Positions 6,987 through 9,211 of a stretch of DNA of 9,211 bases are shown in pieces. Source of the DNA: an uncultured Desulfobulbaceae bacterium (GTDB taxonomy: Bacteria; Desulfobacterota; Desulfobulbia; Desulfobulbales; Desulfobulbaceae). Positions within the stretch are counted from its first letter, which is position 1, and every line of letters starts with the position of its first letter. The stretch spans positions 1-9,211 of the forward strand of contig CALZIH010000227.1 of the NCBI GenBank assembly GCA_945787305.1. Direction: 5' to 3'. Made by a program: the position numbers and the translations under genes. The notes under the pieces are model-generated. The model saw nothing but the letters and a program-made list of their open reading frames with translations, was not told where the DNA came from and searched no databases.

Positions 6987-7646
6987 ATGGTTCATAGCAT
7001 GTCGAAGAGAAACTGGAAGAGAGCGCCACTGGAGGTACTTCATGCCGGGCCGGTCATACCGGTGATGGTGATTAAACAGGTTGAACATGCCGTTCCCCTT
7101 GCACAAGCTCTTTGTAAAGGGGGGATCAGGGTTTTAGAAATCACCCTTCGCACTGAAGTTGCAGTTGAAGCCATCCGTAGAATCAGCCGAGAGGTTCCTG
7201 AGGCCATAGTCGGTGCAGGAACGGTCACCTCACCTCAAGACTTGGATGAAGTTACAGAGGCAGGTGCGGTTTTTGCCATTAGCCCCGGTCTGACCCCGAG
7301 CTTACTTGCTGCCGCTGTCCAGGGGCCCATTGCCTTGATTCCCGGTATTTCAACAGTTTCTGAAATGATGTTCGGTATGGAAATGGGGTATACGGATTTT
7401 AAATTTTTCCCTGCCGAGGCTGCGGGTGGAGTTCCAATGCTGAAGTCCATTGGCGGCCCCTTCCCCCAGATTACCTTCTGTCCCACCGGCGGGGTCTCTC
7501 CGGCAAATTATCATGAGTATCTTGCTCTTAATAATGTAGCATGTGTGGGTGGCTCATGGCTTGCGCCGTTGGATGCTGTCGAACAGGAGGATTGGCAGAA
7601 GGTGACTGCCTTGGCTCGTGAAGTCGTGACCGGATCGTTACAGTAA
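6987..7646 (+). CDS. eda: KDPG aldolase (2-dehydro-3-deoxy-phosphogluconate aldolase)
   Basis: Class I aldolase of the KDPG/KHG family that cleaves KDPG into pyruvate and glyceraldehyde-3-phosphate, completing the Entner-Doudoroff split. Numbered from 6987 (219 aa), LEITLRTE carries the expected catalytic glutamate E51. FKFFPAEA holds the Schiff-base lysine K139, whose codon is at 7401-7403. VGAGTV, PGISTVSE and FCPTGGVSPANY are further phosphate and substrate-site motifs. Length and sequence match E. coli Eda (213 aa) closely. Possible starts are TTG 6981, ATG 6987 and ATG 6999; I prefer 6987 because of GGTGAT upstream, while 6999 gives MSKRNWK, most like the E. coli MKNWK beginning. The gap after edd is 54 nt, without a clear terminator. 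A second TAA follows the stop immediately, and pyk begins within 20 nt. Confidence 0.95.
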   Translation: MVHSMSKRNWKRAPLEVLHAGPVIPVMVIKQVEHAVPLAQALCKGGIRVLEITLRTEVAVEAIRRISREVPEAIVGAGTVTSPQDLDEVTEAGAVFAISPGLTPSLLAAAVQGPIALIPGISTVSEMMFGMEMGYTDFKFFPAEAAGGVPMLKSIGGPFPQITFCPTGGVSPANYHEYLALNNVACVGGSWLAPLDAVEQEDWQKVTALAREVVTGSLQ

Positions 7647-7664
7647 TAAGAAACCGTGAGTCGC

Positions 7665-9095
7665 ATGAAAAAATTACCGGAAAATAAAACAAAACTTGTC
7701 TGTACCATCGGCCCGGCCTCGGATTCGTACGAGATGATCGAGCGAATGATCGAAGCCGGGATGAACGTTGCCAGGCTGAATTTTTCCCATGGCGATTTTG
7801 CCGCCCACGGTGAAGTGATTGCAAAGATCAGGGCTGCTTCCGATAAAACCGGTAAACGGGTTGCCATCATGGCCGATCTTCCCGGGCCGAAGATGCGTAT
7901 AGGCACCTTGGCGGAAGATCCCATCACCTTGGAGAAGGATACACAGTTTATATTGACGGCTGAGGAGAACATCGGCAGCAGGAATCGTGTCTCCATGACC
8001 ATGAAACAGTTGCCCGGAGTCGTCAAAAAAGGTGATACGCTCTTTTTAAACGACGGCCTTATCCAACTGCGGGTCGAAGTCATTGATGGGGTTGATATCC
8101 ACTGTATGGTTGTTGTCGGCGGCCGTCTTCGTTCGAGAAAGGGATTGAATATTCCCGGAATCGATTTGGGCATCAGCGCTTTCACCGAGCGCGACCGTGA
8201 ATGTATGCAGTTTGCCCTGGAAAATGGTGTCGACGCGATCGGGCAGTCCTTTGTCAACTCTGCTCAGGACGTTGAAGATGTACGTTCGGCTGCAGCCGAA
8301 ATGGGTTTTGATCCGTTTATCGTTGCTAAGATAGAGCGTGCAAGTGTTGAAGAAAAAATCGATGAAATCCTCGCGGTTACTGACGGAATCATGGTGGCAA
8401 GAGGGGATTTGGGAGTGGAGATTCCCATAGAAAAGATTGCCGTGACCCAAAAGTTTATCACTGCCCGGGCCAATTTTTTCGGCAGACCGGTAATTACCGC
8501 AACCCAGATGCTTGAATCGATGACCCATAACCGCAGGCCGACCAGGGCCGAGGCAACCGATGTGGCAAATGCCATATTGGACGGTACGGATTGCGTTATG
8601 CTTTCGGAAGAATCGGCCATGGGTGACTATCCGCTTGAATCCGTAGAGATGCTGGCAAAAATTGCCGCAGCCACGGAACCGCACCGCCGGCAGCGTCACT
8701 TTGAGTCCACATTGAAACCACAGGCGTCCATGTACATCCCCAATGCTGTTGACCTTATTGCAGTGAGTATAGAAAATATCCTTGCCAAGATCGATTCTTC
8801 GGCAGCCGTTCTCGCGCCAACAGCCAGTGGGGCAACGGCAAGAAGCTTGACCAGGTTCAGATTGCCGAAGTGGATTCTGGCGGTGAGTCGCTCTGAAAAA
8901 ACATGTCGAGAATTAATGTTCTCCTATGGGGTTTTGCCGTTGTTGGAAGAGGAGCATCCGTCTGACTGGACCGCCTACGCCAGAGGTTGTGCAGAGACTT
9001 ATGGTCTTGAGGGGAGTTGTATTATTCAGACAGAAGGGCCTTCACCGGACCATCCTGCGGCCAACCATAAGATGGAAATTATTGCACTCTCGTGA
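7665..9095 (+). CDS. pyk: Pyruvate kinase, Lys-117 (predicted K+-independent) type
   Basis: Cytosolic enzyme that transfers phosphate from phosphoenolpyruvate to ADP, giving pyruvate and ATP; it closes the lower branch fed by Eda-derived glyceraldehyde-3-phosphate. Numbered from ATG 7665 (476 aa): TKLVCTIGPAS and NVARLNFSHG near the N-terminus, the catalytic KIE with K222 and E224, MVARGDLGVEIP with the metal-binding aspartate D248, TATQMLESM from 278, and RPTRAEATDVANAILDGTD are family hallmarks. A C-terminal alpha/beta domain with APTASGATARSLTRFRLP follows. The usual DTKGPEIR segment is replaced by DLPGPKMRI (codons 7875-7901), with lysine at the place of rabbit Glu117 and leucine for Thr113, the pattern reported for K+-independent enzymes. 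MLSEES replaces the common MLSGET. The start is uncertain: GTG 7656 is in frame nine bases earlier, and neither start has a strong ribosome binding site. Tight spacing after eda suggests co-transcription. Confidence 0.95.
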   Translation: MKKLPENKTKLVCTIGPASDSYEMIERMIEAGMNVARLNFSHGDFAAHGEVIAKIRAASDKTGKRVAIMADLPGPKMRIGTLAEDPITLEKDTQFILTAEENIGSRNRVSMTMKQLPGVVKKGDTLFLNDGLIQLRVEVIDGVDIHCMVVVGGRLRSRKGLNIPGIDLGISAFTERDRECMQFALENGVDAIGQSFVNSAQDVEDVRSAAAEMGFDPFIVAKIERASVEEKIDEILAVTDGIMVARGDLGVEIPIEKIAVTQKFITARANFFGRPVITATQMLESMTHNRRPTRAEATDVANAILDGTDCVMLSEESAMGDYPLESVEMLAKIAAATEPHRRQRHFESTLKPQASMYIPNAVDLIAVSIENILAKIDSSAAVLAPTASGATARSLTRFRLPKWILAVSRSEKTCRELMFSYGVLPLLEEEHPSDWTAYARGCAETYGLEGSCIIQTEGPSPDHPAANHKMEIIALS

Positions 9096-9105
9096 GAGTG
9101 GTTTT
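9085..9105 (+). terminator. Possible weak terminator or attenuator over the pyk stop codon
   Basis: CACTCTC (9085-9091) and GAGAGTG (9094-9100) form a perfect 7-bp stem around a minimal GT centre (in practice a tetraloop after losing the top pair), followed by G and TTTT (9102-9105). The pyk stop TGA (9093-9095) lies in the hairpin. The T tract is short, so termination would be partial at best, and a translating ribosome finishing pyk would melt the stem. It could equally be an mRNA 3'-end stabiliser or chance. Confidence 0.35.
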
Positions 9106-9158
9106 ACACTATCTATCGAAAAACGTGAGCAATGTACAGATTTTATAAGAAAAACCTG

Positions 9159-9167
9159 TAAGGAGAG
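9159..9167 (+). promoter_or_regulatory. Ribosome binding site of the last (partial) gene
   Basis: TAAGGAGAG is the best Shine-Dalgarno match in the window after those of glgP and zwf. Its AGGAG core ends five bases before the ATG at 9171, which supports a real gene starting there even though only 41 nt are visible. Confidence 0.85.
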
Positions 9168-9170
9168 ACG

Positions 9171-9211
9171 ATGAGCGTACATCCGTTGGCAGGAAAGCTT
9201 GCCCCTAAAGC
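9171..9211 (+). CDS. pgm: Phosphoglucomutase, N-terminal fragment cut by window end
   Basis: Only 13 complete codons are visible, reading MSVHPLAGKLAPK. The HPLAGK.AP start is typical of bacterial alpha-D-glucose phosphoglucomutase (the E. coli protein begins MAIHNRAGQPAQ, and many relatives have HPLAGKPAP). The enzyme interconverts glucose-1-phosphate and glucose-6-phosphate, exactly the step needed between GlgP and Zwf, so context agrees with the short sequence match. An excellent ribosome binding site precedes the ATG. The gap from pyk is 75 nt and holds the tail of the possible terminator hairpin. The catalytic serine loop is outside the window, so the call rests on the N-terminus plus pathway logic. 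Confidence 0.72.
   Translation, partial: MSVHPLAGKLAPK

Noticed and set aside
7511..8257. Long minus-strand reading frame (248 codons) opposite eda and pyk
   Set aside because: It runs antisense to two well-supported genes, has a low-complexity Ser/Thr-rich composition typical of shadow frames, and no recognisable domain.
1..9211. CRISPR arrays, insertion sequences, tRNA or rRNA genes, attachment sites
   Set aside because: No spaced direct repeats, transposase motifs, terminal inverted repeats or structural RNA signatures were seen on either strand; the only direct repeat of note is the 33-bp zwf duplication.

Overview
The window carries a compact, single-strand (+) carbon-catabolism gene cluster. 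In order it holds glycogen phosphorylase (glgP), glucose-6-phosphate dehydrogenase (zwf), 6-phosphogluconolactonase (pgl), 6-phosphogluconate dehydratase (edd), KDPG aldolase (eda), pyruvate kinase (pyk) and the first 13 codons of what looks like phosphoglucomutase (pgm), cut by the window end. Every gene points the same way, gaps are 1 to 87 nt, and most genes have recognisable Shine-Dalgarno sequences, so this reads as one operon or two closely linked transcription units.

Together the products form a complete route from storage polysaccharide to pyruvate. GlgP releases glucose-1-P, Pgm converts it to glucose-6-P, Zwf and Pgl oxidise it to 6-phosphogluconate, Edd and Eda split that into pyruvate plus glyceraldehyde-3-P (Entner-Doudoroff pathway), and Pyk makes the last pyruvate of the lower branch. 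There is no gnd, pfk or glucokinase here, so the cluster is devoted to glycogen feeding the Entner-Doudoroff route.

Layout: 1-240 is an AT-rich leader without a convincing gene. It contains a 23-bp near-perfect dyad (79-101), a second inverted repeat with 8-bp arms (135-168) and a strong ribosome binding site for glgP. Genes fill 241-9095. A hairpin followed by four T residues overlaps the pyk stop codon, and pgm starts at 9171 behind an excellent ribosome binding site.

The organism is a bacterium with mid-range GC. Zwf, Edd and Eda closely resemble the E. coli (gammaproteobacterial) forms, whereas Pyk belongs to a different, Lys-117-type branch. A proteobacterium or relative (for example in Desulfobacterota) is a reasonable guess, but the sequence alone does not fix the lineage.

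This is mostly well-known metabolism, not an undescribed system. The points most worth checking are an exact 33-bp tandem duplication near the 3' end of zwf whose unit is itself a perfect-stem hairpin, a pyruvate kinase with the residue signature of K+-independent enzymes, the palindromic leader, and the possible attenuator between pyk and pgm.
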